From Malachius bipustulatus (Eukaryota; Arthropoda; Insecta; Coleoptera; Melyridae): a DNA stretch of 64,000 bases. The notes beneath the pieces are model-generated. The model had not been told where the DNA came from. It did no database searches and saw only the letters and a program-made list of their open reading frames with translations. Positions 45,914 through 57,998 of the stretch are shown in pieces; position 1 is the stretch's first letter; each line of letters opens with the position of its first letter. The position numbers and the translations under genes were made by a program. The stretch spans positions 1,488,001-1,552,000 of the forward strand of contig CAJUUM010000031.1 in the NCBI GenBank assembly GCA_910589415.1, written 5' to 3'.

Positions 45914-47186
45914 ATGCTAATCTTAATTCTTTTTCTACAATTAGTCAACTCTCAGACAAGTCTTACGAACTACCCAGGTTTCTTCCCACATCACCTAGGC
46001 CCAGCATACGTCACAACTTCGAATATATCCTATGTGTATTATATAAATCAAACACCGCTACTCGTACAAGCAGAAAAATTATCAGAAGCATATAAGAACG
46101 CTTATCTATACATAACGACCACAAGTGACCCTTTCGTTAACCAAATATTTCGTACATTCAAAAATGGCAATTTATACATATTTAGAACTTGATAACTTAT
46201 TAAACAGACTTGAAATGAATGTTCAGAAATTTAACGACGAACTTACAAAAATAGAAACATCTTTATATTTCTCAAAACTGAATCTTGTAACAAATGAAAT
46301 ATTACCAGTAAATGAATTGTTAAATCTCATCACTGAATGCTCTAACAAATATAAAAATTCTATAATTAAATTCTATGACATTCATACGTACTACAAACTG
46401 TTAAATTTGCAAAGCTTCATTTTTAAAGCTGATTCCGAAATTTATTCCTTTTATCATATAATACCAATTCCTATCAACAATCAAATGATAATTCCCAACA
46501 CACCTTACCTCGCAATTTCGCAAGAAAATCAGCTCGAGATAACTCAAGAATGTCCTCATTTGGAAGATATTTACGTCTGTTCAGACTTGAATCAAAATTC
46601 GAACAACCAAGATACCTGTATTACGCCAATCATACTCCACAAAGAAGAGAAAAATTGTACCAAAGTCCAAGTAACTCTCAAGGCAGACATGATTCGAAAA
46701 ATAGACGAAAATTTACTAATTATAGTACCAGTAAACAAAATAACAATCACTGAAAATTGCCCAGATCTTATAACGAAAACAATTGACTCACCAAGCCTCT
46801 ACGTGATACCAGCAAATTGCAAAGTCAAAATTCGCAACAAAATCTACTATACGAAAAAAAGAGTCAATCAAGAAGCAGTGAAAATAATAGGAAATGTATA
46901 CTTAGAATCCATCGAACTTCATGACGACATTCCCATTGAAAACATTCCTGAAGTACACATGAATATTTCACACATTTCGAAGAAAGTGCAAGATCCCATT
47001 CTCCTGAAAGTGCATCAAAACAACACAACGACCCACATCATCACATGGATCGTAATTCTGCTAATCCTCGCTGCATTTGCAACTTACAAATTAGTCAAGA
47101 GAAGAAAATCATTCAAAATGAAAATTGAACCTTTGGACCCTGTAGAATTAGTTGAAAAACCTTCTTCGTCGATTTTTCAATCTTAG
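45914..47186 (+). pseudogene. env: errantivirus envelope protein, one frameshift
   Basis: Starts 20 bp after pol. The first ATG directly follows a splice-acceptor-like TTTGTTCCAG, in keeping with env being made from spliced RNA in errantiviruses. The N-terminus is a hydrophobic signal peptide. A frame change near 46165-46180 separates the first roughly 90 codons from the rest. The long ectodomain has several Cys and Asn-glycosylation sites. One membrane anchor (about 47035-47095) and a basic cytoplasmic tail end the product. The layout is that of an insect retrovirus glycoprotein; this copy is disrupted. Confidence 0.82.
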
Positions 47187-47196
47187 AGGGGAGGAG

Positions 47197-47606
47197 TTAT
47201 GCATTCCTTCATGAATGACACATTGTAACTCATTATAATTCGAGTATAGTAAATCCTTATTAGTTTTATAACCCTTAGCCTCGAAATAAATGGCCTATTG
47301 TATTATTGTTATTATGAACTAAATATTAAATGATATATGTATAATGACTATTATTGTTAATCATATTAATATTCTGTATTTGAAACTAGGATAATGTTCT
47401 TAAAACACATCCTTTTGGAATTATTAATAAACAGGCGCATGGCAAAGCCACCGCCCTCCTCAAAAGGTATAAATACTGTATTTACTTATTGTACTAGTTA
47501 GATCAGATTTAGCATTCGTGCCTAATGTATTTATTGTAATATATTAGTCTGTTCTCAATGAATTAATTTTTAAAAAGTCTTTTGTGGCCCTTGAAATCAA
47601 AATTCG
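47197..47606 (+). mobile_element. 3' LTR of the errantivirus
   Basis: A purine tract (AGAGGGGAGG) follows the env stop and the LTR then begins AGTTAT, the AGTTA start typical of gypsy-group errantiviruses. A TATA box (GGTATAAATA near 47465) is present. The 3' limit is put at about 47606, where a different repeat (GCGAGTTACTAGAACCG) starts. Confidence 0.65.
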
Positions 47607-48526
47607 CGAGTTACTAGAACCGAGTACTGGAAGCAAGTGTTTTTCAAGACAGTGGTTGTCTACACGGTTCCAGTACCTACTTATATATATATATATTTCG
47701 TATGAATTATTACATTTTAAATTAGAAGGATGATGTGGATATGATTTATAAGTACAATATTGTAGAATTTTCATCATTGTGGGGGGTAGAACGGTTTGTA
47801 GAATATAAGGATGAGTTGTTGATAATCAGTACCTACTTAATGTACGAGTATTCAATATAAATGCCAATTTGAAGTACAATATTTATAAGTTATGAACTTA
47901 TTTTACTAAAATGAATTTGAATCAAAAACGTATTATCAAAAAATGCTTATTAATTTAAAGTCAATGCGCGATGAATTGCTAGATATATTAGAAGAGGAAC
48001 AAGAACCAAAAAAAAAATATAGGTCAGAAAATGGCTAACTAGAAAGTAAAAAGGAACATCCAAATAACATACTTTTAAAAGAGCTTGCATGGAAGATATT
48101 ATAGCTGAATACAGAAATTGAACTTCACGATAAAATCACAACTAAACAACACGTGGCGAGTGGCGATCTATACAAGCTTAGTGCCCATGGCAGTCCAGTA
48201 GGACGAACGGTGGGGGTAGCTACTTGTGCCAGTGAATAGAAGGGCTTTCTATTTACTCGACTGGAATGGTTTACTGGAACAAGTGTTACTGGAATATAAA
48301 ATTATTTGTTTAACTAGGGGAGTTACTAAACTCCAGTACTCGGTTCTAGTAACTCGCCCCAGTTACTGGCATCGTGTAAAGCCGCCTCATTTACTCGACT
48401 GGAACGGTTTACTGGAACGAGTGTTACTGGAATATAAAATTATTTGTTTACACTAGGAGAGTTACTAAACTCCAGTACTCGGTTCTAGTAACTCGCCCCA
48501 GTTACTGGCATCGTTTAAAGCCGCCA
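47607..48526. repeat. foldback-type repeat with a 138 bp tandem duplication
   Basis: CGAGTTACTAGAACCGAGTACTGG at the left is the complement of CCAGTACTCGGTTCTAGTAACTCG near 48331 and 48470. The right part is duplicated in tandem (CTCGACTGG at 48256 and 48394, period 138 bp). There is no coding capacity. Confidence 0.72.
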
Positions 48527-48530
48527 TTAA

Positions 48531-48882
48531 TTCATAAAAGAGTGAATTGCAGGTCAATGAGTATAAAGCACATAGAGTGCAATTACTAGCCTGTTAGGCT
48601 TAAGAGGGCCCAACTTCCGTTCATCCGACAGCATCCTCCAGACACTCCAGATGCAGCACACTGATGAGTTCCAGTAGAACGAAACACGTGTCTGTGCTTG
48701 ATTTGGTACTCTGGAAGGCTCTGCTGTTGGATATTGGAAGCTCCTCTCGATTGGAGTTTCGGGCACTGCCAGCATGACAACTGTTATGGGCGATGGAGTA
48801 ATTCTCCGAACCCACCTAACAGGCTAGTAATTGCACTCTATGTGCTTTATACTCATTGACCTGCAATTCACTCTTTTATGAA
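48531..48882. mobile_element. MITE with 65-70 bp inverted repeats
   Basis: TTCATAAAAGAGTGAATTGC is mirrored by GCAATTCACTCTTTTATGAA, and pairing extends to CCTAACAGGCTAGTAATTG. The 210 bp centre has no clear ORF. It abuts the dispersed repeat at 48885. Confidence 0.8.
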
Positions 48883-48884
48883 TA

Positions 48885-49230
48885 TAATACTTTATCTTCT
48901 TATCTTTTACGACGATATACCTACCTATAAAATTAATTAAGGTAACATAAAATCTTGATAAATTTTCGTTGAATGTTACTTATGTTCTAAATTAAATAAA
49001 CGTTCAGATTTTTTTTCAGAAATACCAGAACTTATCACAAGGCAATTTTTGTCGTGAGTATGCAACTCTGTGACTTCGGTTGGTTTGGACCGACCCGATT
49101 GTGAGCGAAAAGGAACCGATTCGATTGCAAATGCTCCTCTGCCATTGGATAGCTTGACCAGTGCTTTAATGAAAATTTGTATCTTAATGAGACCCATTAA
49201 AGCACTGGTGATTCATATTTAATATGCATC
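48885..49230 (-). repeat. dispersed repeat, copy 2 (inverse of 13480-13845)
   Basis: Near-collinear reverse complement of 13480-13845, including the paired CCAGTGCTTTAAT motifs. Confidence 0.75.
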
Positions 49231-49529
49231 TTAAAGGTTAGGAGTAGAAAAAATACTTTAAACTGAAATTATAGTATGAAAATACTAGGTAGGTACCTGT
49301 TTGGTTAATTTTTAATTTATGGAACAAGATTGTTGATATTTAGTTGTAATGACACTGTAAATAAACATAGAAATAGCACTTCACTCTGGAATAATACGGA
49401 ATTTATTAAAAACCTTCCTAAAATTTGACAGCTAATAATAATAATTAATCGATCCATACCCTGTGATTATTGTAACACGGCCATTTAACATTGACATTCA
49501 ACTGTTCCTATTCGATTTTCCTTTCTAGC

Positions 49530-49705
49530 ATACCAAATTGGGTGGTTTCAGGTTCAACGGCGTTGTCAACATGAAATTTGACATGGCGATGTTAAAGCAT
49601 TTAACATGGTCACGTGACCATGTCAAAGTGATTTTTAACAACAGTGCCGTTGTTAACAGCGCTGTCAAATGCGAAATTTAGTTTCTAGCATACGACCCCA
49701 AGTCT
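49530..49705. repeat. dispersed repeat bounded by TTTCTAGCATAC
   Basis: Begins CCTTTCTAGCATACCAAATTG and ends TTTCTAGCATACGACCCC; it is similar at both ends to 12735-12845. Contains several AACATGG/CCATGTTAA-type inverted words. Confidence 0.55.
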
Positions 49706-49747
49706 TCCTTTCAAAATATCTACCCTGGCTAGAATTTTCAAACGTAT

Positions 49748-50275
49748 TGTTACGGGTCTCACAATAAATAAATCACCACCAAAGTCTGTATTGTTATTTA
49801 TTGTCCTTTATTGTTTAACACCACAAGTACTTATAACCTCTAATAATTATTCTAAATAATCAAAACACAAACAGCTGACTACACTACTACTTGCACTTGT
49901 CTATTCTTTATATCCGCTATCTGTCACTACTGGCTCCCTTACTTCACACTTCACTTCTGCTCTGTCTATACTTCAGTCTTCACTGTTTCACGTTCAGGAT
50001 ACTACTACTACTCCACACAACCGCAGGCTGTCCTTATATAGTCCCCCGACGCATCAGTAGTCACGTTCTACTCCGTTCTAGCAGGTACATTCTCGAACGT
50101 CGCACCGGCGCACCAGCCGTCGATTCATGGATTCTGGAAATGTCAGATTGTTCGGCGAGCCCGCTCCAGAAATCCATAGAACTAACGTCTGTCTGTCGAT
50201 GTGTCACATGACATGTGACTGGAACTGTCGCGAACATGTCATTGACTAACTCAGTATAAAAAAAGAATGTAAACA
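49748..50275 (-). mobile_element. solo LTR, copy 2 (inverse of 15159-15559)
   Basis: Same family as 15159-15559, longer. On the minus strand it runs from TGTTTACATTC to CGTAACA and carries the AATAAAGGAC poly(A) region. The core promoter part (GACTATATAAGG) is conserved. No internal retroelement sequence adjoins. Confidence 0.6.
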
Positions 50276-50684
50276 AACAAGCAAATTCGTGGACTAGAAT
50301 GTTAAAGGTTAAAGAAGCTGTTAGACATAATTTGTAATGAGCCACAATTTAATTTTGTAAGGAAAATGAGTACAACATGACAACCCCACATCTCGGCGTC
50401 CGATTAACACGAACGCAAGATGCAAAAATTCACCCATTCATTCATGAGAAAACTGCGAGCCAATGCACCACGCAGTATACGGCACGAGATGAGGTGTTTT
50501 CGAACATTGAAAATCGTCTTAATAATAAATGTTTTATTATGAAAAATCGTGTCGCGTAGTTGTTAATGAACTACAAAATTCAGATAACAAATATCATACA
50601 ATGGTCCTTCGAGTTCCGATACAAACAAATTATAATTACTAGATTAAACGAACTTACCTTAAGTGAAGTTCAATCTTAATTATA

Positions 50685-50826
50685 TGCCGCCCCGCCTGAA
50701 ATGATCACTGACATGTAGTAGCTCCCTCTGACGCGCTAAACCCGCTTATTTAAAGATTCAAATTTGGCGCTCTAGTACACCTCGTCCATTCCCCACCCTC
50801 TCATGTATCTATGGTCGCCATGTCAT
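50685..50826. repeat. DIRS terminal repeat, 3' side
   Basis: Begins GCCGCCCCGCCTGAAATGATC and is complementary to 55140-55281 over about 140 bp. The two differ next to the outer edge (CCTGAAATG versus CCCTCATG), which marks the two distinct ends. Confidence 0.88.
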
Positions 50827-50879
50827 TATATTTAGAGATATTCGAGTTGCAACCCTCAAATGGTAATGAATGATCCGGG

Positions 50880-51005
50880 TGGGATTAAGGGTGGGAGTGA
50901 TCATTTCAGGCGGGGCGGCATATAATTAAGATTGAACTTCACTTAAGGTAAGTTCGTTTAATCTAGTAATTATAAGCCGCCCCGCCCTCATGATCACTGA
51001 CATGT
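50880..51005. repeat. DIRS internal complementary region
   Basis: The left half (GTGATCATTTCAGGCGGGGC through GTTCGTTTAATCT) is complementary to 50636-50710. The right half (AATTATAAGCCGCCCCGCCC through CTGACATGTAG) is complementary to 55245-55290. Together they represent the joined element ends, as required for circularisation. Confidence 0.88.
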
Positions 51006-51170
51006 AGATGTTTAAAGAATTGCAACGAGACCTGTGGAATATCAGTGAATTTATTGTCATTACAGGAAACGTAACTTAAGTTTTCAACATAATGTTGGAG
51101 TAACACTCCAACAGCCTGATATGACGAAATTATATAAACTTCAGACCTATTAATTTAATCAAATTATAAA

Positions 51171-52189
51171 TCAACTCAAAATTGCCTTAGCAAACACAGC
51201 TTTTTGGTCCAGTGGTCTATTATAGAACTTAGCGAATACCTGTGATTCTTTAGACCAACCTGCTGAACTACGTATAACATCCAATCGTACCCCCTTACGA
51301 CCAGCAGATGACACTGCTGCATGCCTTGTACTGTGAGCTGAGAAAGTATGGGTGTCTATCCCACTTCTTTCTAGTACCGTTTTAACCCATCTGCTTAACG
51401 TCTGGGTTGACGTTTCTTTATGGGGTTTTTGGAAGCTTATGAAGAGTTTTGAGCTCTGTCTTATTGGCTGCGTTCTAGACAAGTAACAGAGTAAGGCCGA
51501 CGCTGCACAGATAGATGGCTTGTCGTTAAAGAATGGTAAGTTTAGGACTGGTTGTAGGTTGCCCCTCTTGGTAGTCTTAATACGGAGAGGAATTTTAATT
51601 TCAAGTCCATCTTTGTTTTGGTCTATGTTTTCAATTTCAATGAGTGAGAACGTTTGCATTCGTTGGGCAGTCACCAGTGCTAAAAGTGTTATGGTCTTTA
51701 ACGTAAGCTGCTCCAGAGATATTTCTTCATTTGGAAACAGATTCGACAGATATGAAAGAACCCTAGTTGGGTCCCAAGTCGTGTCATACTTAGGGGCTGA
51801 TGGCCTAAGATTGAAAACTCCTTTGCAGAACCTTTTTACTGTCCTGTCGCTCCCTATGTTAGTTGGCATTATTAATGCTAACGCAGATCTGGCGGTGTTA
51901 ATGGTATTGGACGAAGCTGCCTCCTTGAATAAAACTGTGAGAAATTGTAAGATAATGGGTATGGGTTGGTCAAGCGGATCCAGATTGTCCTCTCTACAGA
52001 ATTGCCACCATTTCTTCCATGTAGAGTTGTACTGATTTAGGGTGGATTCTGTGACAGACGAAACAAAAATCTCTAATGAATCTGGAGTTATTCCTTTGTT
52101 GACAAAAGCTTGCCGGACAAAGTCCCTGCCACCAGGGTAATCTTCTGCCAGAGGGGGTGAGTCCTGTTGGAATACGTTAATAAGTTTTT
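51171..52189 (-). CDS. DIRS tyrosine recombinase
   Basis: Open from about 52189 and in frame to 51171. The N-terminal core-binding part has ESTLNQYNSTWKKWWQFC. The catalytic part has an Arg in TAQRMQTFSL, the HSTRHA box (His-x-x-Arg) and a late Tyr in KFYNRPL. It would join circular cDNA into the genome. The frame is intact; a stop and frame change near 52190-52241 separate it from the RT ORF, with which it may have been fused or overlapping. Confidence 0.9.
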
Positions 52190-52240
52190 ATGTGGTGACA
52201 AAATAATTGGAGGCTGAGTTAACATGGACATAAAAACCGG

Positions 52241-53947
52241 CTACCATGGTTGTGTGTCCCACATTGGAACAACCATGATACCTTCAGCATTATCTAAAGA
52301 TATTTTCTGCAATGCTTTTGCAATTATGATAAACGGGGGAAAAGCATAGAAAAAAATGTCTTCCCAGTTAATTGTGAATGCATCAATCGTAAGAGCTTCT
52401 GGATCTCGTTTCCATGAAATAAATTGGTTACATTTTTTATTAAGTCTAGAGGCAAAAAGATCAACTTCTGGGAGACCAAAAGAGTCAATGATTTTTAGGA
52501 AAGCTTCATTAGATAGTGACCATTCTGTTTCAGAACTTGGTCTCCTTGATTCTTCATCTGCCTCTTTATTTTCTGACGACTTAATATATGAAGCGTAAAT
52601 GAAAATATTGCGATTTTCGCAAAACTGCCATATTTCACGACAAATATTGTCTAACCTGGGAAACTGTACCCCTCCTTTTTTGTTTACATATGAAATGGCA
52701 CATGTGTTGTCGACTCGTAGAAGAATCTCACAGTTAGAATCTGTTCCTGCAAAACATTTTAGCCCGAATAGTATAGCCATTAATTCCAAACTATTTATAT
52801 GTTGTTGTCTTTCAGTCTCACTCCAGTGACCATTGGCTCGCTGTTTGTTACAGACTGCGCCCCACCCTGTGGTGGATGCATCTGTAAAAATTATTCTTTT
52901 AAAATGAAACCTCCTAATAGGATTAAATGTATCTTTTATGTTGTTTTTCCACCACATTAGATCCTCTATCACCTCTTTTGAGATGAGCATGCAAGAGTTG
53001 TAGTTTCTATGACCTCTTAGTGCAAGAAATTTTGCACGTTCCAGTCTTTTGGTATATACCCAGCCATATCGTGTGGCTGGACAAATGGAACACAATATGC
53101 CTATTAATCTGGCAAAGTCTCGAATTTTACAGTGTTCTTTTGACATAAATGAAGACAGTAGAAGCTCTAATCGTCTTTGCTTATCCAGTCGTAATGACAA
53201 TGTCATTGTTTTTGAATTGAAAATAAAACCCAAAAATGTACAAGTCTGACTAGGCACTAAATTGCTTTTCTCTTCATTAATAATGAATCCCAACTGTCGA
53301 AGTAGCTTGACAGTTTCTTGAACATTTTTTAAACAGTCTTCGAAAGACTTCCCCATTAGGCAAAAATCATCAAGGTAAACCACCGAAATGAAGCCTTTTG
53401 CTCTAAGAGATGCGACAGCTGCTTTCATGATTTTGGTGAACACATATGGGGCTGTTGATAACCCAAAGGGCAGACAGGTAAACTCATATAAGACTTTAGT
53501 GAACGTGAAGCGTAAATATTTTCTGAATGACTCCGAAATTGGGATCATAAAATATGCATCCTGGAGGTCGACTGTTGCCATAAAGCAATTAGGCTGCATC
53601 AAACTTGTGACTGTGGATCGGTCTTCTCATTTAAAATGCTCCGGCTGAAGAAACCTATTTAAACTTTTAAGATTTAAGATAAATCTCTGAGAGCCGTCTC
53701 GTTTAGGTACTAAGAATATCGGGGACAGAAACTGACCCCTAGAATAATTACACGGAGTAATTGCCCCACAAGCTCTTAGTTTATGAATGCTTTCAGCAAT
53801 TACTTGGAGATCATTGGCTGACCAAGATCTAATAGGAGTGTTGAACTGAGACACCTTTCTTACAAATGGGAGCTCATAGCCCCGAATCCAAGAAAGTATT
53901 ACAGGATTGGTTGTAATTGTTGTCCATTTTTTGATAAAAAATAACAA
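52241..53947 (-). pseudogene. DIRS reverse transcriptase and RNase H
   Basis: The first segment (53947-53627) has FLSPIFLVPKRDGSQRFILN. One in-frame TGA near 53624 follows EHFK. The RT then continues in the same frame: MATVDLQDAYFMIPI, LPFGLSTAPYVFT and the catalytic VVYLDDFCL. RNase H carries FTDASTTGWGAV, LELMAILFGL with Glu and RVDNTCAISY with Asp. Later AYASYIKSSENKEADEESR completes it. Ends at 52241 with PMWDTQPW and a stop. Confidence 0.9.
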
Positions 53948-53961
53948 TCTACCTGCCTTAT

Positions 53962-55054
53962 TTAATGAGGTCGGAGTCGGTGGGTTTCCACCTGCTTGTA
54001 TTTGGGTTGAGGTACTTGGATATTCGATCTGGATTGATGTTGTTGACTGCTCGATTTCGGCTTCTGGTAATAAGCCTTCTGTAGTTTGGGTCCACCTTGA
54101 CGAGCATGCTTTTGAGTTTGACGAGGTAGACCTCTGTAGTTTAAATGAAATTTATTACTCGAGGTAGTTTTTTCAGCCCGAAGCTTTGATGCAACCTGCA
54201 CTTTCAATTCTTCAGATGTCTTATCCAGGGCTTTGGCAGCCTTTATTCGTTCCGGCAAGTTCTGACCAAACAGCCAGCCATCAACTGACACTTCTGACAG
54301 GGTATCAGAAAGTTTTTTATTAAGGGCACCTTTCATCACAGCTCTTCTTGACTGAGATTGGACAAAATGAATGTCTGCAAAAATTCGGGCAGCGTCACTG
54401 ACCTTTTCCATGATTAGCGTTGAAGTGTCGTTCAATTTATCTCCTGATAGAAGAATTTGTAAGACGTCTCCAAGGGCTGACATACCTGCACCAATTTCGT
54501 TTTGTACAGAGGAAATTCGTAAATCCCTTGCAATGGACGCCTCTGATAGAGACCTCTTTACTTCAATATTTAATTTGGGTGCCTCCAGTAAGGTGCAGTT
54601 AGAGAAAATTGGGTATTTGGATATAAGTTGAAGGTGGTCCTCAGATGACAATCCAGATTGCAGAATATTATTCCAGACCTCAGCTATTTGGTTGTGTATT
54701 TGACCTCCTGCTGGTTGATTGGAAGCAATCTTATCATAGCCCAAGATTTTTAATGTATTTTCATCCAAATCCGGTACGTTGTCATCCACTTCATCATTCA
54801 TACTTGAATGTGAGACACCTGTAAGGAAGAATTCTTGCCCACTCATGTGAGGAGTTCTCATTTTCCTGTGGAGGATTATTTGAAGGAATCCGATCTTCCT
54901 GATTCAAAGTTTCCTTACGATTTTGTTTTCGTATGATCCTTTTGTCAAGGATTTTCTTGAGCTTTTTTATTTGTTTCTTGACATCATCCGATGAGGACGA
55001 TGAATTAGAGCTAGTGGACGATGATCGGCGTCGTTTTTTATTATGTTTACCCAT
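53962..55054 (-). pseudogene. DIRS gag-like protein, one frameshift
   Basis: The start MGKHNKKRRRSSSTS near 55054 opens a basic/Ser-rich then coiled-coil-like N-terminus. The frame shifts near 54840-54850. The longer part has DEVDDNVPDLDENTLKILG and a helix-rich body (residues up to SSNKFHLNYRGLP) with a Gln/Lys-rich tail. No CCHC knuckle is present, as usual for DIRS gag. Confidence 0.75.
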
Positions 55055-55139
55055 TATTAAGAGCTTTTGCACGATTATATTCTCTATAAATTATAGGTTT
55101 TTGATAAACGTGAGCGAATCTAACGCGCGCTAAAAGAGC

Positions 55140-55281
55140 AATGACATGGCGACCATAGATACATGAGAGGGTGGGGAATGGACGAGGTGTACTAGAGCGC
55201 CAAATTTGAATCTTTAAATAAGCGGGTTTAGCGCGTCAGAGGGAGCTACTACATGTCAGTGATCATGAGGGCGGGGCGGCT
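55140..55281. repeat. DIRS terminal repeat, 5' side
   Basis: Complement of 50685-50826; ends GGGCGGGGCGGCTTATAATT. Probably carries the promoter for the minus-strand ORFs. Confidence 0.88.
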
Positions 55282-55290
55282 TATAATTAA

Positions 55291-55779
55291 TTAATCAGTT
55301 AATCAACAAGAAATCAGAAGCATAAGCAGTAAGAAGTCAAGGTGGTAACACAGGTGTAGCTTGCAGACAGCCGAAGGAGCGGAAAGAGGAAAGCAGCATC
55401 GATCGATCGTCTGGTAGCAGTAGTGCAGGGTGAGTCCACTCACATTATTCCTTATTCATTCCGTTTCCTAAAAATTAAAAATAAACTTTCTTGCGCATCA
55501 ATCGCAGAAACAGTGTATTTTTATGCGATTCAACTATGAAAATTTTTGCCGCCTTTTAAATTGGCTTTCTGAGTTTTTCAATAGTCAGGTCGAATTTGCG
55601 TAGTGGTTTACTGTGAAAATTTCATTTCATTTCGTTTGAAAACGTGCCATAAAATAGATTTTTACATAATAAACCAAAAAAAAATTGGCAAAATTTAACA
55701 ATTTCGTCTCTTGTCCTATATACCCGCCACTGACTAACTTTAAAAAGTTACAGTCGAGTTCTGAAAACCGAACATTTGA
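55291..55779. other. non-coding stretch, nothing recognised
   Basis: No ORF or repeat identified. Confidence 0.45.
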
Positions 55780-57275
55780 AATTTTAGAGAAATAAACATC
55801 ATGTAAAAAAATTCGAATAACTCCGCCATTTCTCTTATTTGCTTCTTTAAATTTTGGAGAGTTACAAGCTATTAGTGTAGTTGTCTACTCCGAAAATTTC
55901 AGGTAAATTCCCTCAAAAATGTGCTCATAATCAATTAAAGAAATTTAGCCATTTTTACCATTTTCTTACCCACGCCACTAGCTTACTAATGAAAATAATA
56001 AAAATTTTATTGCATTAATTCAAATTTCAAATCATTTTAGTCCAATCTTGTTAATACAGGTTTGTAGGAGTTTTTATTTTCTGCAATTGGGGTTGGCAGG
56101 AGCAGTCATATCTGCATGGGTGGTCCCGCCCGAGCCGAGCGCGATGAAAACGGTGCGCTGGTCTGGTGCTGGTGCTGGTTTTAAATCAAGCAGTCCCGGG
56201 TCTGAATATTACATTCAATCGTTAAGTTATTAAACAAGCCTTTAATTGTCATCCTCATTATTTTGTTGTGAAAAGTTTTCTTTCTATATTGCTTATACAG
56301 GGACTAAAAAATAGCCTTTTTCCCTAAAATTCAAAAAGCCGCCATTTTGAAACGGCTCGATCGATTTTGCTCAAAAAATGCAATACCAGACCACTACTTG
56401 TGGATAATATCTTCCTCCCATAAAAATTTCAGCCTCCTAGATTGAAAACTGCTACCAGAAAACCGTGCCACAGGACCGGATGTTTCGAAATTTTAAAGGA
56501 CACCCTGTAGAAGTAACGTGACTTTTGAAAAAATTTTCAACGAAAATTTAACGTCATCCCGAAGTTTCACAAGAGTAAAAAATTTCTTCCACTAATCTTG
56601 AAAGATGAAGCTACTAGAGCGTTTTTAAAATTTTAGAGAAATTTACATCATGTAAAATAAATTTAAATATCTCCGCCATTTTTTTTATTTGATCCTTGAA
56701 ATTTTTGAAGATTAAAGAGTATTAGTATAGTTGTCTACTGTAAAATTTTTAGTTTAATTCCTTCAAAAATGTGCTCAAAAACTGTTATAGAAATTAAGCC
56801 ATTTTCACTCTTTTCCTACCCACGCCACTGGCTTATTAATGGAAAAAAGTCAAATTTTTTTGCATTAACTCAAATTTCAATTAATTTTCTTCCAAACCTG
56901 TTAACTTGATGTGAAAGTTTTTTTGCCATCTTGCTCATACAGGGATTCAAAAAATAGGAAATTTTCCGAAAATTCAAATGGTCGCCATTTTGAAACGGCT
57001 CGGCCGATTTTGCTCAAGTGCAATACCAGACCACTCCTTGTGGACATCTTACTCTCACAAAAATTTCAGCCCCCTAGATTGAAAACTGCGGCCAGAAACC
57101 GTGCCTCAAGGACCGGATTCTTGGAACTTTGAAAGGACACCCTGTAGAAGTAACGTGACTTTTGGAAATTTTTTCAACGAAAATCTAAAGTCATTCCTCA
57201 GCTTTACAAGAATCCAAAATTTCGTTCACTAATCTTGAAAGATAAAGCTACAGGAGCGTTTTTAAAATCGAAAAA
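55780..57275. repeat. satellite-like dimer, about 640 bp unit
   Basis: Blocks such as CGCCATTTTGAAACGGCTCG, CAATACCAGACCACT and AAAGGACACCCTGTAGAAGT occur in the same order in both halves (55780-56630, 56631-57275). The first copy is longer by about 210 bp because of an insert at about 56055-56270. No coding capacity. Confidence 0.75.
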
Positions 57276-57429
57276 TCGTGATTTTGGAGAAATATATATA
57301 TAAATATATATAACTTCTAACAATATAACTCCCTTCTTAATTCTTATACAGTTCTTGATTAATTCTTGGGTATAAGGGCACTTTCAGTTGATTAACTACG
57401 GCTAACTTTTGAGTTTAATCATTTATTCT

Positions 57430-57472
57430 TAGTCAACGTTTCGACATTAATTTTTATGTCTTCTTCAGGACA
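57430..57472 (-). ncRNA. hammerhead ribozyme, PLE palindrome, left arm
   Basis: Minus strand: GUC, CUGAAGA, stem II GACAU/AUGUC with an A-rich loop, GAAA, palindromic ACGU, U, GAC pairing with GUC. All invariant positions are present. Confidence 0.8.
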
Positions 57473-57956
57473 AAGAATGTTGATTTTTTTGTCTTAGCTG
57501 GACTAATACATGAGGGTACAGAAACATTTCACCTCGACATGCATGGCTTCTCTATTTTTACAGGTTGAATTCAAATCAAAAACACACTAAAAAACACATT
57601 ACAAAACAGGAGAACAGTCTTTACGTCAATAATGGATATTCGCCATAATAAAACAGCATGTCCAAAGGTACCTACTATAAGTAATTAATAAATTGCTTGA
57701 TAAATATTTATTTATTTGAGAAATAAAATCAAGCAATTTATTAATTACTTATAGTAGGTACCTTTGGACATGCTGTTTTATTATGGCGAATATCCATTAT
57801 TGACGTAAAGACTGTTCTCCTGTTTTGTAATGTGTTTTTTAGTGTGTTTTTGATTTGAATTCAACCTGTAAAAATAGAGAAGCCATGCATGTCGAGGTGA
57901 AATGTTTCTGTACCCTCATGTATTAGTCCAGCTAAGACAAAAAAATCAACATTCTT

Positions 57957-57998
57957 TGTCCTGAAGAAGACATAAAAATTAATGTCGAAACGTTGACT
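57957..57998 (+). ncRNA. hammerhead ribozyme, PLE palindrome, right arm
   Basis: The same sequence and fold as the left-arm motif, on the plus strand. Confidence 0.8.

Larger units (their letters stand above)
50636..55290 (-). mobile_element. DIRS-type tyrosine-recombinase retroelement
   Basis: Inverted terminal repeats (50685-50826 with 55140-55281) flank gag, RT/RNase H and tyrosine recombinase in that order on the minus strand. An internal block at 50880-51005 is complementary to both outer ends (see separate entry). This is the canonical DIRS arrangement, which replicates through a circular intermediate and makes no target duplication. Frame defects occur in all ORFs, but the copy is almost complete. 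Confidence 0.9.
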
